Of a stretch of DNA of 64,000 bases, positions 33,495 through 45,080 are shown piece by piece. The first letter of the stretch is position 1. Each line of letters begins with the position of its first letter. The translations under genes and the position numbers were made by a program. Source of the DNA: Euptelea pleiosperma (lineage: Eukaryota > Streptophyta > Magnoliopsida > Ranunculales > Eupteleaceae); NCBI GenBank assembly GCA_035048495.1, contig CM068546.1, forward strand, positions 17,862,435 to 17,926,434, read 5' to 3'. The notes beneath the pieces were generated by a model. That model did not search any database and was not told the origin of the DNA. It worked only from the letters and a program-made list of their open reading frames with translations.

Positions 33495-33623
33495 TTAAAA
33501 TAACACAGCCACCATTTCACCTCTATGATCATGAAGAACACTCCCACCACCATTCAGACCTGGGTTGCCCCAGCTGGCACCATGAATATTAAACTTAAAC
33601 AAACCACCTGGATGTTCGACCAT
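33495..33623 (-). pseudogene. RNase H-like (RVT_3) relic of a LINE
   Basis: The 43-codon frame includes GGLFKFNIHGASWGNPGLNG and a VLHDHRGEMV end. This matches the first strand block of plant RNase H-like domains (FKLNVDGASRGNPG..G.GGV.RD..G). The first catalytic Asp of DGAS is His here. The domain occurs at the end of some plant L1 lineages and in RNase H-like host genes. Only the N-terminal third is present, ending in TAA. It is a relic, with nothing else of its element nearby. Confidence 0.6.
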
Positions 33624-34329
33624 TGAGTAAGAATTACTTTGCCAGGTTTAGCATGGACCAGTGAAACCCCAAGAATTTCAATAATTAGATAATCTTGAAA
33701 ATTTCTTCCCTTTTAACATTGATAAGCCTGCTTCACTAATTCAATCAATTATGAACATTATTCCAGATAACAGGAGTAGTCGCAGATGTATGCTGAATGA
33801 ATCTGAAGTTCTGTTCTTTCTAACCACCCAGGTAATGAGTAGGGGGGCCATAGCCAACAAAAAATCCACCTGTTTATGCGGTAATATAAGTGCCCATGCA
33901 GGGAATGCAAAATCCCCTTCTTAGAGATGTCTTGAGATGTCTAAAGACTCTGATTCCATGAAATATATCGAAATATTTCCATTTCAATGGGGACAAAAGC
34001 GAAAAATTACTGGAATATTTCCATTTCTACAAAAGCATATATTCTTTTATTTTTATTTAAAAGGTGTTTAAAAAAATTATAATTGTAACGGTATATGATC
34101 TTGTAATAGCAAACACATACTTTAAAAAGAGAAATGAACATTCAATTACACTTAAGAGTAGAACAAATAGGAGTCAGATAGACCTTTTTCTACTTGGGAG
34201 AAATTAGCTATCAATATGCAAAATTTGTAAGGTTATGAGAGTCTAACCATGCAACATAGTCTAGTTGATTTAGATGTTCACATCAACAGATGGATGAGAT
34301 GGAGTGAAATATATGAATTAGGCCCAAGA
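33624..34329. other. AT-rich spacer, nothing recognised
   Basis: No frame above 60 codons with a recognisable domain and no terminal repeats. Sequence resembling the RTE begins at about 34330. Confidence 0.4.
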
Positions 34330-34925
34330 ATAAGGTGGTGGAATTTAAAAGGGGAAAAAGTGGTGCCTTTTATAGATACATTGATAAAGGAAGAAATGTG
34401 AAACTTAAAAGCAGAGACTACGACGATGTGGTATGTAATGGCTAAATGTATTAAAGAATAGCAAAAGAGGTTCTTGGGAATCTAAGGGAAAGATTCGTCA
34501 ACATAGGGAAACTTGGTGGTGGAATGATGAGGTTTAAAAGGCCATTAGAGAAAAGAGGATTTACTTCAAAACCTGGCAACTAACTTGAAACAATAAAAGC
34601 TTAGAAAGATATAAAAATGTTAAAAAGGAAGCAAAGAAAGTGATAAGTGAGGCTAAACAAGAGGGAGAAAAACTAGAGACCTAGATCATGTTAGATGCAT
34701 TAAGGGTGTGACGATCAGAGAGTCTTAGTGAAAGATGAAGTGATAAAGGAAAGGTGCGGGATTTATTTCTATAAATTATTAAATGAGGATAGCATAAAAG
34801 ACTTAGGATTAGATGGAAATTCTAGGTAGAATAAAGAACACACATATTTCGTAGAATTAGGGTATCAAAAGTGAAGGCAGCTTTAGTAATGATGAAGACA
34901 GGTAGGAAGTTAGGACTAGATGGTA
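34330..34925 (+). mobile_element. RTE-type LINE, left part (endonuclease-RT linker)
   Basis: Piecewise translation gives RRWNLKGEKVVPF at about 34354, TTMWYVMAKCIKE at about 34420, a GSKESDK-type basic stretch, RCIKGVTIRES at about 34700 and KTGRKLGLDG at the end. These follow the plant RTE order (WWNLKGEK ... MAECIRRV ... GVRCIKDE ... KAVGPDGIPVE). The next codons (IPIEE) are found at 40572, because an L1 inserted here with duplication of GGACTAGATGGTA. Stops occur throughout. Confidence 0.75.
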
Positions 34926-34993
34926 GTCTATTTTTTTATAAGTATAAATTTCATTATCAAAAGGCCTTAGCCGAGTAATTATAAAAAGAGAGG

Positions 34994-36586
34994 AGATGCG
35001 GACATCATGCCGCCTTACAGGGTCTACTATAGGCGCGGGCGGAAGAACAAAGCCCACGTCGCATTGTGGGTTGGTCACGGGTGCTTTTGAAGACCCACGC
35101 ACGCATTGCGACACATCAGAGAAGACCCCACACCGGGAGGATGTGCGCGTGGGAGGTGTTGTTGCGATTAAGACTAGTCGAGAAGGTGCTTCGTGTTGTA
35201 CGATGGAGCATCTAGAGCTTAGGCCCAGCTACTTGGGTCCGGACCCATTTTTTGTTATAAAGCATTTGCTTAGTTTAGGGTTATTTAATTATTTGGGCCC
35301 AAGGATATTTTTCGTTTAAGTCATCTCTACCCTTGCTTTGATCCAAGGGTTGAGAATAGAAATAGGGTATAATCACTTAGTTAAATACTTGTGAGAACAT
35401 TATTTTGGGATTGATGAATAATTATTATGAATTGAATGAAGCAAAGGTAGGAGTCATGGATACCTACGTTTCAGATTCTTCTCCCTCCAAGGGTTTGGTG
35501 TGAGGCTAATGATCGATGCGTGCATGCTGCCAGGTATTCTTCTCACCTTCTCTTTGCGTTATGCTAATCCCTCTCCTTGCTGCCTCCCCTCACCTGCTCA
35601 CCCAATCGACCCAACCTTGCTGATCTTCTCTCGGGTTTGACTCCGTTAATCGCTGGCTGAGTCGTACCCGTGGGTTACTTTCACCTCCATAATCCCCCGC
35701 CATCTCCTAGAGGCCTGCACAAGCCACATCAACACCCACAGCAACTATCGCCTTGCTGCCCCTGCCTCCCAAACGAGCTCCACCAGCCACCGTCAATCCC
35801 TCCTTCCCCATAACAATAAACCCAGCCTCACCCACTTTCACTGCCTGCCAGCTATAGTCCCTTCCCAACCCACCAGCCAACCCACTACCAACCCAAAGAA
35901 GCCCACATGAACCTCAGCCCCTGCTGACATCATCGCCCCTCACCCCTACCATTGTGCAAGCAACCATTACCTACCCCCACGTGCCTAACACCACTATACT
36001 AACCCACCATCCTTTGTTGTCCCCCTTTAACCCAACCCCATAAATCCTAATGACCAAGATCACTAGCCGTTAATCACCCCACCCTCACAATCTACACCCT
36101 GCCACTCCACTATGCAGCCACACACCATCTACCACCGTCAATCCCAACCATCCCAGTCACCCATGTGAAGCCCACCATATCCTTGATTGGTTACCGTTAA
36201 TTGCTTTGAATGGTTGCCGACCTTTATATTGTGTTGCAAATGCCACCGGAGATGTAACCCCACTTTGTAAACACGAATAATTTGCGCACTATAATTTGAG
36301 CCGGGGATTGCACTTAAATCCTCGATTGGGTTCGAGGGAATACACGATCGATTGTGTGGTCCGATCTCAAGTCTGGGGAAGGTCTAATACTCTCATTGAC
36401 CCACGCCGATAATTATCTGAGGGTGCATATTGTGAGATTGCAACTCACCCGAACCCTCAAATAATTACCTACGTAGGATCCTTTGAAATATGTATGTGGT
36501 AACTGTTTGTTGACTTTCATTGTTGTCGGTAATCAAACTTCAATTTCAGCTTTGCATACTACATCGCATTCATAAGTCCTGCATCA
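34994..36586 (-). repeat. Probable solo LTR (about 1.59 kb) with AGAGG duplication
   Basis: This GC-richer block sits inside the 3' UTR of the L1. On the minus strand it begins TGATGCAGG and ends CCGCATCT, near-complementary termini, and AGAGG flanks it at 34989-34993 and 36587-36591. It includes a CT/proline-rich leader-like region (about 35590-36180). No PBS, coding region or second LTR is present. The length and termini suggest a Gypsy-type LTR. The boundaries rest on a 5-bp match found by eye, so they are tentative. Confidence 0.5.
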
Positions 36587-36613
36587 AGAGGGTAAAAAGG
36601 TCGAGATGACCTT

Positions 36614-36832
36614 AGTTGAATTGGAGAATTGGTGTTAGGTTTAGGGTTTCACAGTAGAGAGAGAGAGACAAGAGAGAGAAAGGATGTCATGTGATTAGGT
36701 CACAATGACTCCATAAATGTTACTTGCATAAAAAGGGAAATACAAAAAAGACAAGTATGTCCCTCAAGGGGAGTAATTACAATACTACCCCCTAGAACAT
36801 AGAAATACGAAGAAAATATGTATCTGATAACA
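36614..36832 (-). repeat. 3' LTR of Copia 4 (219 bp)
   Basis: Matches 39240-39451 with several substitutions and small indels in the GAGA-rich run. It ends (plus-strand left side) AGTTGAATTGG next to ACCTT. Confidence 0.92.
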
Positions 36833-36841
36833 CTCCTCCTC

Positions 36842-38540
36842 AAGTTGGTGCATAGATATCTCTCGTGCCCAACTTGCACAAACACTAGTTGCCAACTGGG
36901 TACTGCTTTAGTGAAGATATCTGCAACCTGTTCATCAGTCTTCACAAATGGAGTGCAAACTGCCCCAGAGACAATCTTTTCTCTTATGAAGTGGCGATCA
37001 ACCTCAATGTGCTTGGCATGATCATGTTGAACAGGATTGTGAGCAATGCTGATGGCGGCTTTGTTGTCACAGTATAAGCTCACAGATCCTGAAACTGGAA
37101 AGCCAAGTTCAGCAACCAACATCTTTAACCAGAGCATCTCACACAAGCCATGAGCCATTGCCCTGAACTCGGCTTCAACACTAGATCTTGCAATAACTAG
37201 TTGCTTCTTGCTCCTCCAAGTGACCAAATTGCCTCCAACAAGAGTACAATACCCCAAAGTAGATCGCCGATCATCTTTGGCCCCTGCCCAGTCTGCATCT
37301 GTATATGCCTCTACACGCATGTGGCCATTCTTCTCAAAGAGAAGACCTCTACCAGGAGCTAACTTGAGATACCTTAAGATCCAATGTGCGGCCTCTATAT
37401 GAACACCTCTAGGTGAGTTCATATACTGACTGATCACACTCACTGCATAGGCAATATCTGGCCTGGTCAAAGAGAGATAGATCAATCTCCCGACTAATCT
37501 CTGAAAGCTCTCCACATCCTATAGTAGCTCACTACTGACATCAGCCAACTGGTGGTTCTGTTCTATAGGAGTGTCCACTGGCTTGGTTCCCAACTCGCCT
37601 GAGTCTTTCAACAAGTCTAAGGCATACTTCCATTGAGAGATGAAGATCCCTTGACTGGATCTTGCAACTTCGATCCCCAAGAAGTACTTGAGAGATCCCA
37701 GATCCTTGGTTTCAAACTCCTCTGCTAACTGACGCTTCAATTTAGCTACCTCTTCTGCATCATTCCCTGTAAGAATGATGTCATTAACATAAACAATGAG
37801 AGCAGTGGTATGCTTCCCTTGATGCCTCACAAATAGGGTGTGATCTGCTTGACTCTGAGTGTAGTCCATCTTCTTCACAGCTAGGGTAAACCTCTTGAAC
37901 CATATTCGCAGAGATTGCTTTAGCCCATAGAGAGCTTTCTTCAGTCGACACACCTTGCTACTATTTCCTGGTGGAGTGAATCCAGGAGGAGGCACACTAT
38001 TTCCTGGTGGAGTGAATCCAAAAGGAGGCACCATGTAGACTTCTTCATGTAGATCCCCATGAAGAAATGCATTCTTCACATCCAGCTAATGTAAAGGCCA
38101 AGCTTGGTTTGATGCCAGGGACAACAACACTCGAATGGAGTTCATCTTTGCCACAGGCTTCCTTGTAATCTCCCAGACTTCTCGAGTTGTGCGCATGAAT
38201 AGAAAACTCTAGCTGATATCTGGCTCCATAGAATTGAGGAGCCAGGACATAACAGTAAGATCATCTGTCTCCCACTGCCGATAAGAGGGATCAGTCTTGG
38301 GAGGCTCCACTGTATCCCCTGTAGTGTGTCCCAACTTCCCACGGCCTCCAATAAATAGCCGTGCTGCCTGAGCCCATCGCAGATAATTCTTACCATCTAA
38401 CTTCACCGAGGTAATCTGCAAGCTTGGATTCTCATAGGCCAAATGGTGCACGGTAGTCCCTCCGACTCCATTGGGAGGAACGTCTACACTCATGTCCGAC
38501 TCTGAGGGAGTTTCCAAAGGCAGTGGCGGATTTTCCATAC
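36842..38540 (-). pseudogene. Copia 4 Gag-RT-RNase H fusion, protease and integrase deleted
   Basis: Gag N-terminus starts at the ATG at about 38538 (MENPPLPLETPSE...), with the domain LQITSVKLDGKNYLRWAQAA and GGRGKLGHTTGDT. At about 38165-38150 Gag text (WEIT) runs straight into RT text ([11 protein letters not shown]), so zinc knuckle, protease and integrase are gone. RT has [11 protein letters not shown] (a stop two codons before it), a tandem copy of PPGFTPPGNS (about 38030-37965), QADHTLFVRHQGK and YVNDIILTG, where YVDD is changed to YVND. A TAG lies near 37520. RNase H follows (DIAYAVSVISQYM, SVSLYCDNKAAISIAHNP), and the frame degenerates after EQVADIFTKAV. It is catalytically dead. Confidence 0.9.
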
Positions 38541-39239
38541 GGAGCAAGGTTGATAGAGAGTCGAATCAACAAAAAACAATATCACAGTGATGCACAGTAA
38601 TCACTAAAGAGATCTGAGGTGTGTAAAAACTCAAACTGATGGCTAAATAGTGGCAAAAAAAGCCCACCCGAGACCCAAAAAAGCTCCAACTAAGTCCGGA
38701 GAGTCAAATGGGAGCAAGAGATCTACCCATCTATGCCACAAAACCATTAATCAACTGAGTCAAGGGGAAAGGAGGGCTGCTAGGGTGAAATCGCAGCCCA
38801 ATAACGCTCCAAAAGTCGCCGGCGGTAATTTAGGGGTGAAGAAATCTTCACCGAAGCTTCAATCCTTCATGGATTGATCCATAGGTGGATCCAATAGGTT
38901 CCTACTATAGTATGGAACCAAAACGAAGCAACAAACTCAGGAAAGAAGCCCCCATAACATCAGATTTGTGACTGGTTCACAAAATCATAAAAAATAATTT
39001 TCGGAGAAAAAAGGCCTTAAGATCATCCAAAAATTCCAAATAATCCCAAAAAAATCATTAAAAAACAGGAAAAATCGAGATCTAGCAATGGGGAGAGTTT
39101 TTCAAAAAACCTCAAAAAAATGTTGATTGGCTGATGATGTCAACTTACGGCATGATGACGTCAGCTGACGCCAGAACTCCGGCGATCTCCCTTCGGTTGT
39201 ATTCCCGATGTAAACCAATAGTAAATAGCTCTGATACCA

Positions 39240-39451
39240 AGTTGAATTGGAGAAGTGGTGTTAGGTTTAGGGTTACACAATAGAGAGAGAAGAGAGAGAG
39301 AGGATGTCATGTGATTAGGTCACAATGACTCCATAAATGTTATTTATATAAAAAGGGAAATACAGAAAAGACAAGTATGTCCCTCAAGGGGAGTAATTAC
39401 AATACTACCACTAGAACATAGAAATACGTAGAAAATACGTATCTAATAACA
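39240..39451 (-). repeat. 5' LTR of Copia 4 (212 bp)
   Basis: On the minus strand it runs TGTTATTAGATACG...TTCAACT and is followed at once by the tRNA-iMet PBS. It has a TTTTTATATAAATAA TATA-like region (about 39341-39355) and a CT-rich leader. Confidence 0.92.
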
Positions 39452-40561
39452 ACCTTATCCTACATCTTGCCAACGTAAAAATAACAAAAGGAATCAAACA
39501 TCTCTCGGGCACAAAAGCTCCCAACAAAAGACAAAATCCTCAAAGAACAGCCCTCTACATTCTATAAAGAGTTTGGATCACACGTATAAACTCCCCTTCA
39601 TGGATAGAACGATAGATGCCACTTCTTCACTCTTTCCTTCAAAAACCCTCTTGTTTCGCTCCTTCCACAGTCCCCCAACAATCGTCCGCCCACAAGTTGA
39701 AAACACCTTTACTTTCCAGCTAGTCAGAAGTTTCTGCAAAGAATCTGGCATTACCCACTTCATCCCGAACTCCAGAAGAAAAGAAGACCATACCTTCCTA
39801 GCTACATCACAATGTAACAGAAGATGGTTAACTAATTCCCCATGACTCTTGCACTTCAAACGGTAATCTATAATCATGAATCCTCTAGATCTCAAGCAGT
39901 CCACTATCAAAATTTTCTCCACCGTTGCCTCCCATACAAACATCACAATCTTTGTTGGAATTTTATATCTCCAAACCAATGAGACGGGGAAACTAGTCCC
40001 ATCGAAACTACGTAACTCTTCATAAAAGGATTGCACCGAAAACTTCCTTTCTTTGGTCCAAGTCCAAAGACGTTTATCCTAATTGTCTGGCATTAATTGA
40101 ACTTCCTGTAATCGATCAAGCATTCTGACAAGGGACCCAATTTCCCAATCATTAAGGTTTCGCCTAAATACAAAATTCCACCCCATTACCATCCTTTCAC
40201 CGATAAAACAATCCTTGATAGACCAAAACTTCCTCTCGGATAACATATATAGATCTGGATACTCCTCCTTTAGAGAAACTTCTCCGCACCAAATGTCCTC
40301 CCAAAATCTAATTTTGCTGCCTGAACCGACGCCAAACCAAATACCTCTTGAAAAAGCTGCATCAATCTTCATAATGCCCCTCCACACACTACAGCCATAA
40401 ATGCACCGAACCATTCTACTCCTCCACCCAAAAAGCATAGCCCCGCACTTACCCTCCAATACTCTCCACCACAAACTAGTTGTCTCCACCCCAAACCTCC
40501 AAAGCCATTTTCCCAAGAGCGCTTGATTCATGACTCTTATGCTTTTGATCCCGAGCCCCCC

Positions 40562-41593
40562 GGACTAGATGGTATTCCAATAGAGGAATGAAATGCATGG
40601 GAAAAACTAGATTGTCCTAGCTTACTAAGTTACTCAACAGTATCTTGAAGACTAAGAAAATGTCGGATGAATGGAGAAGTACGGTGTGCCAACAAACATG
40701 ATCAAAGGAGATGTACAGAGCTACATAAACTACTGTGGCATCAAACTTATGAGCCATAATATGAAACTATGGAAGAGACAGATAGAGCAAGGATTACGAA
40801 AAGATATGGATATCTGAAAACCAATTTAGTTTTATGCCTCTAAGGTCAACCATCGAGGCAATCTTCTTACTTAAACAAATTATGGAAAGTTTAGAGAAAA
40901 GAGGAAGAATCTCTACATGGTCTTTATTGACTTAGAAAAAGCATACAATAGAATTCCTAAATTGTTAATTTGGTGGGCATTGGGAATCCAAAATAGATAC
41001 ATTAACATCATTAAAGATATGCACGAGGGGACAATAGCTAGTGTGAGAATAATTGTTGGTGAGATAAGTGAGTTTCATAGTGGGTTTACACCCAGGTTCA
41101 ACCCTAAGTCCGTATCATTTAGCTTTAGTTATAAATGAAGCAACTGCTCATATCCAAGATGAGGTCCCCTAGTGTATGTTGTTTGCAGATGACATAGTTG
41201 ACGAGACCAAAGAAAAGGTAAAAGTAAAACAAGAACTCTGATTGAATGCTTTGGAATCCAAGGGTTTCAAAATAAGTCAAACTAAGAGTATATATAATGC
41301 AATTTTAGTAAGGACGCACAAAGATGATTTAGACAATTAAGATAACTAGAAGATACCCCGAAGTGACCAACTTCGTTACCTTATTTCTATTATTCATGAC
41401 AAAGAAATTTAGGAGGATGTTGCCCATAGAATTAGAGTTGGGTGACTAAAGTGGAGATGTGCTTCCTAAGTACTATGTGATCAAGTACCAATCAAACTAA
41501 AATGAAAATCCTATAAGATGGCAATAAGACCAATGATGTTTTATAGAGCAGAATGTTGGGTAATCAATAAACAATATGTTCATAAAATGAGTG
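40562..41593 (+). mobile_element. RTE-type LINE, right part (RT domain)
   Basis: The sequence continues from the GLDG codons at 34925. It has IPIEE, then SENQFSFMPLRSTIEAIFLLKQIM (about 40813-40885), VFIDLEKAYNRIP (about 40920), INIIKDMHEG, and, across a frameshift, HPGSTLSPYHLALVINEATAHIQDEVP (about 41092-41170) and LFADDIVDETKEKVK (about 41180). LESKGFKISQTKS then [14 protein letters not shown] close it at about 41590. The motif order is that of plant RTE reverse transcriptases. The ADDIV-DET junction has lost a few codons. Similarity ends where a minus-strand Copia begins. Confidence 0.82.
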
Positions 41594-44150
41594 TAGCCCC
41601 TGGATAATAACATAATAACAGGGACAAATGTCACCATTTTCAACTTTCTCTCTAATGAAATAGAAATTGACTTCAATGTGCTTGGTCCTCCGGTGAAAAA
41701 CAGGATTAGAAGCAATATGGATAGTCGCTTGATTATCACAAAAGAGAAATAGGGAGATCACTGCAAATCATATCTCCTAGAGAAGATTCATCAACCATAT
41801 CAACCCAAAAGTAGTGTGAGTCATAGCCCAATACTCAGCTTATACACTAGACCGAGCCACCACACTTTGTTTCTTACCTTGCCACAACACAAGGTTCCCA
41901 CCAAGGAATGTGCAATATCATGTGGTCGATCTCCTATCAGATGATGAGCCAGCCAAATCAGCATCTGCATAGCCCCAACACGTACATGACCATGCGTCTA
42001 GTATAACAAACCACGACTAGGAGCTCCCTTGAGATATCTTAGAACATGAATCACAACCTTCCAATGTGGGATCCGAGGCTCTTGCAAAATTGACTTACCA
42101 TACTAAAAACGAAAGAAACATTTGGTCTAGTGATGGTGAGGTAATTAAGCTTGCCGACCAGTGTCCGATACCTTCTAAGATTATCGAACAAATCTCATCT
42201 ATCAACAATAAGCTTCACATTAGGATCCATTGGAGTGTCTACTGGTTTAGTTCCCACTAAACCAATCTCCTCAAGTAAATCTAGAGCATACTTCCATTGA
42301 GACATTAATTCCAACCTTTGACCTTGCAACTTCAATACTCAAAAAGTACTTTTAGTCGTCCAAGGTCCTTGGTGTGAAAGTGAATGTGAAGAAACTGCTT
42401 CAAATTCTCTATACCCTTGACATCACTACATGTAGTCACGATGTTATCAACATAGACAACCAAAACGATCTTCCCAACCTCAGAACTCAGACAGAATACA
42501 GAGTGGTCCAATTGACATCTTCTAAAAACCAAACTAAAGTACTTTACTAAACCTGCCAAACCAAGCCCAAGGCGCTTGTTTCAACCCATATATAGCCTTT
42601 TGTAATCTACACACCCTAGAAGACTCCCCCTGAACAACAAATCGTAGTGGTTTCTCCATATAAACCTCTAATACAAGGGCCACTGTGCATTAGCAACAAG
42701 GGATGACACGAACTGAAGATATTTTAGCCACTGGAAAAAACGTCTCAACATTGTCAATTCTATAGGTTTGAGAATGACCTTTGGCAATAAGACGAGCCTT
42801 AAGCCTATCCACAAATCAATCAGGAAGATGTTTGATAGTATACACCCAGCGACAACCCATAGCCTACTTACTAGGAGAGAGAGAGAAGGGTAAGGTCCCA
42901 AGTACCATTCTGATAAAGAACATCCATTTCATCTTACATCTTTCCCCCAACAAGAATGTGACATAGCATCTTGAAGATTAGTAAGAACTAACATAGAGGA
43001 AAGAGAGGTGACAAAAGTATGAAAATGAAACAAATGAGTAAGAAAAACAAAATGAGAAATAAGGTATGAAGTGCACACACGTTTACCTTTACGAAGGGTA
43101 ATTGGAAGATCTGGTGAGGAAGATAGATTTGCAGACGTGGAAGAAGATAGAGGAGGCATAGGAACAGTCGACGGTTCAGAGGCAACAACTAGCGGATGTG
43201 TGGGATGGCGTTGTCAAACATAGACCTGCAAATCAGAATTATAACGAGTAGAACCAGAAGAGAGGTGTAGAACTAGATGTATTACGAGGAAGAAGAATAA
43301 AGAATACATCATCATCTACATGATAGCTCTCATCTAAAAAGAAATGAACAAACTCAAAAAAGGTGACATCAGCACACACAAACTGTCGGCAAAGAGGGTT
43401 GTAACACTAATATCCTTTTTTGGGTAAGGGAATATCTCAAAAAGATACTTGATAGAATGAGGATCAAGTTTATCCACCTGGACCTAAACGATGAACAAAG
43501 CACACAACCAAAAATACAAGGAAGTAGAGAGAACAAGAAATTATCTAGAAACAAAACTGAGAATGGAGCTTTACTATTGAGAACTAACGAAGGCATCTGG
43601 TTAATGAGTTAACAAGTTGTGAGGACAACATCACTCCAATATACTTTGGGTACTTTCATATGGAAAAGCAAGGACCGAACAACTTCTAACACATGCCAAT
43701 AAATAATCTAGAAACAGTGTAAAAATATATTTTTTGGCATTATCAAAACAAAGAACATAATAAAATACAAAATTGCATTTGCACTTCCATATAAAACAAT
43801 TTAAAAAAAGACAACAACTCATATCTATCTTTCGTTAAGTAAATCCATGTCATTAAGAGTAGTCATATACAAAATTAACAAAATACTTAAAACCATTGTA
43901 CGAAGGTATCATGGTTGGGCCTTAAACATCCGAATGGACAACTAAAAAAGGAAAAGACACACGACTATCAAGCCTAGATGGACAAGAAACATGGTGATGC
44001 TTACTAAGTTGACACGACTCACAATCCAAAGACGATAATTGACTCAAACTATGAACTAAAATCTTCAAATTATGTGGTAACAATACTGAGGCGACAATGC
44101 CACCGATGAGGAGAAAGTGTGGTCTGAAGAGTAGAATTTTGACGAACATG
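41594..44150 (-). pseudogene. Copia 6: heavily decayed pol
   Basis: Minus-strand pieces, 5' to 3': pre-integrase LDCESCQLSKHHHVSCPSR ... HSDV (about 44030-43925); integrase C-terminal text (NSKAPFSVLFLDNFLFS, about 43585-43500); the linker LPITLRKGKRVCTSYLISHFV (about 43105-43040); RT start (ANAQWPLY, about 42680) and mid-RT LVVYVDNIVTT (about 42470), where YVDD is YVDN; and RNase [27 protein letters not shown] (about 41755-41680). Many stops separate these. The type (KHHxSxPSRxDSR) is the same broad group as Copia A and B. No LTRs are recognised. Confidence 0.78.
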
Positions 44151-45080
44151 TAATACCCTGAACTTTTCCAGGGTATTTTAAAAAAATTGATTCTTCATTT
44201 TTATTATTTTAATGATTGTTTATTATAAATAGTAGGAAAAAGATGTAACAAGGTATGTCTGAAACTGTTTCAAATGCGGAAGCATGATTTTTGTTACTCA
44301 CCACTGTCATTTGGGCCCACTGGCCGGATGGATGTTTAACCCACCCCTTGGTGGATATACAGACCAAAAATCACCCTAATTGGTAATCTATAACCATTAG
44401 ATTTTAACACTTCTTAGCACTTTTTAAGGCGTTCTTATAGCCCGTTGAATGCAACCATTTTTTTAGTACTAAAACCAACAGCTAAAAATTATTAAACAAG
44501 CTGATTTTTGGTATGAATGTCTATTAAGGGGTGGGCTAAACATTCATGCGGTCAGTGGGCCCAGATGGCAGCGGGGACTACTAAAAATGCCGCTTCCGCA
44601 AATGAAAAGATCTTAGGTATACCTTGTTACATCACGACCCCAAATAGTAAGTAATAAGTACTAATGCTTGGTTGCATGTTGGTTGGGTTATAATTGTTGA
44701 GTGGGATTTAGAGTTAATTTAGAGACCTTTAGGGCTTGAGAATGACCCTAATTGAAGCATAATTGATACATATGAGCCTTAGGCCCTAGGAAGGTTTTTG
44801 ATTAAGAATCGCCCCAACACTTACAACTCTTCTTTCCTCCAAGACAAGGTAGGTGGATCTCATCTTCTCTAGGTTAAGCTTCGTATGCATTTTTTTTATT
44901 GTCATTTCCATGTTTTATATTTTTTTGATCTATTAGATTCAATTATAATGCTTGCTTAATGCTTTAGAATTCCTTTTTATCCATTAAAACCAATAATCCA
45001 TGTGAAACCTGATAAGTATATTCCTTGTGTTGTCAATTCCAGAACAACCATGGGAATTTATGTAATCTCTACTTAGATAA
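44151..45080 (+). other. LTR-like sequence carrying a MITE; boundaries uncertain
   Basis: The block starts TGTAATACCCTGAACTTTTC, followed by an inverted GGGTATTTT, a start seen in many plant Gypsy LTRs. It continues after the MITE with leader-like sequence to about 45080. No second copy, PBS or TSD was found, so the identity is a guess. Confidence 0.3.
44235..44640. mobile_element. Second foldback MULE-type MITE, 406 bp
   Basis: The ends are GGAAAAAGATGTAACAAGG and CCTTGTTACATCACGACCC, inverted copies that extend, with mismatches, about 150 bp inward. TAAATAGTA (44226-44234) and CAAATAGTA (44641-44649) give a 9-bp duplication with one mismatch. Internal text (GGGCCCACTG, GGATGGATGTTTAACCCACC, ACCAAAAATCA) is related to the MITE at 5591-5963, so both belong to one family or superfamily. 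It has no coding capacity. Confidence 0.82.

Larger units (their letters stand above)
36614..39451 (-). mobile_element. Copia 4: internally deleted Copia with LTRs, PBS and TSD (2.84 kb)
   Basis: On the minus strand LTRs lie at 39451-39240 and 36832-36614, beginning TGTTAT and ending TTCAACT, an unusual TG...CT pair. The PBS TGGTATCAGAGC directly follows the 5' LTR (39239-39228). A GAGGAGGAG tract precedes the 3' LTR (36841-36833). ACCTT flanks both ends (36609-36613, 39452-39456). The interior is about half normal size, because Gag is joined directly to the RT. The LTR family is shared with Copia 2 and Copia 5. It inserted in the 3' UTR of the L1. Confidence 0.93.
34926..40561 (-). mobile_element. 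5'-truncated L1 LINE inserted in the RTE, 13-bp TSD
   Basis: GGACTAGATGGTA occurs at 34913-34925 and again at 40562-40574, bracketing this block. On the minus strand the LINE begins in the post-RT region at 40561 (GLGIKSIRVMNQALLGKWLWRFG), then KIRFWEDIWCGEVSL, NDWEIGSLVRMLDRLQ, and zf-RVT WRYKIPTKIVMFVWEATVEKIL with LLLHCDVARKVW and KERNKRVFEGKSEE (to about 39575). Its 3' tail ends ATTTATACTTATAAAAAAA at 34926. The 3' UTR was later split by a probable solo LTR (34994-36586) and by a Copia (36614-39451). LINE material proper is 39452-40561, 36587-36613 and 34926-34993. Coding frames are long but the copy is dead on arrival. Confidence 0.88.
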
